The notes under the pieces were generated by a model. It did no database searches, was not told where the DNA came from, and worked only from the letters and a program-made list of their open reading frames with translations. A DNA stretch of 64,000 nucleotides from Agrypnia vestita (lineage: Eukaryota; Arthropoda; Insecta; Trichoptera; Phryganeidae): NCBI GenBank assembly GCA_016648135.1, contig JADDOH010002081.1, forward strand, positions 62,001-126,000, given 5' to 3'. The translations under genes were made by a program, and so were the position numbers. Shown here piece by piece: positions 63,673 to 64,000 of the stretch. Numbering within the stretch: position 1 is the first letter of the stretch; each line of letters opens with the position of its first letter.

Positions 63673-64000
63673 TCGGCTGGACATTCACTGCAAATGCATA
63701 TTTCGGCGTTTTTGTGGGTTTTTATTATTCATTAATATCAGAATGTATATTCTAGACTGCAATTTTAAAATACGGGAATAAATAAAATATACTGTTTAAA
63801 ATAATCTCTTTATATAAATAAAAAGCATTTTAAAATCAACAAAAAAACGTAAAAATTTCTTGCAAATTTAAAACATTATAACTTTATTAAAAATGGCAAT
63901 AGGTAGGACGCGTTGCAAGACAGGATACTACAAGATGGCCTCCCAGAGTTCTGAAATGGAGCCCTTGGGAAAATAAAAGAGGTATTGGAATACCTCAAAA
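63673..64000 (-). mobile_element. Partial copy of the TTAA-flanked family, cut by the window end
   Basis: ACATTCACTGCAAATGCATA, TTTCGGCG and GGGTTTTTATTATTCATT match, in reverse, the right end of 8440-9904 for about 80 bp; similarity beyond that is weak. Confidence 0.5.

Larger units (their letters stand above)
49468..64000 (+). other. C15: C15 intron 1, continuing past the window
   Basis: No homeodomain-coding exon (WFQNRR-type) is seen up to the window end, so the first intron exceeds 14.5 kb. It holds SINE, LINE, mariner, Helitron-like and foldback copies, listed separately, and several repeat-free patches. Confidence 0.65.

Overview
This is an AT-rich stretch of insect nuclear DNA, most likely from a moth or butterfly. 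It has introns with GT/GC-AG borders, several classes of eukaryotic transposable element, tRNA-derived SINEs and Helitron-like repeats of a kind common in Lepidoptera. There is no bacterial-style gene packing. The order Lepidoptera is inferred from repeat style and the two genes; the sequence does not name a species.

Two host genes can be supported. On the minus strand, ten coding exons between 15690 and 195 join in frame into a complete 518-residue M17 aminopeptidase of the W07G4.4-like group, with every metal ligand and catalytic residue present. Its start codon sits one base after a strong splice acceptor, so an untranslated exon probably lies further upstream. One intron (7429-8200) uses a GC donor. 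On the plus strand, 48741-49467 is the first coding exon of the homeobox gene C15/clawless (TLX class), with an eh1 repressor motif. The homeobox exons are not in the window, so 49468-64000 is the first intron of that gene.

Everything else is intron or intergenic sequence filled with decayed mobile elements. The aminopeptidase introns hold a hAT-like element with a mariner nested in it (2161-4569), a TTAA-flanked element (8440-9904), mariner-type fragments (11402-12126) and a PIF/Harbinger-type MITE (13795-13939). Between the genes lie a hAT element with a perfect 8-bp target duplication (19904-20805), a dead non-LTR retrotransposon (23490-24870), Penelope-like remnants, SINEs, Helitron-like repeats, a pogo-like element (38810-40851) and a second mariner carrying a nested MITE (41227-42736). 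The C15 intron holds more SINE, LINE, mariner and foldback copies.

The most notable signals are hammerhead-ribozyme-like motifs (28809-28842, 33025-33058, 33323-33355, 52817-52848, 62478-62510, plus a decayed one at 62372) tied to Penelope-like remnants. They share one extra nucleotide before helix II and a short self-complementary helix III. In the clearest copy, a perfect 65-bp inverted repeat starts one base from the predicted cleavage site. A dense array of heat-shock-element pentamers (29179-29308) lies just beyond that copy. All assignments rest on reading the sequence; no database search was run.
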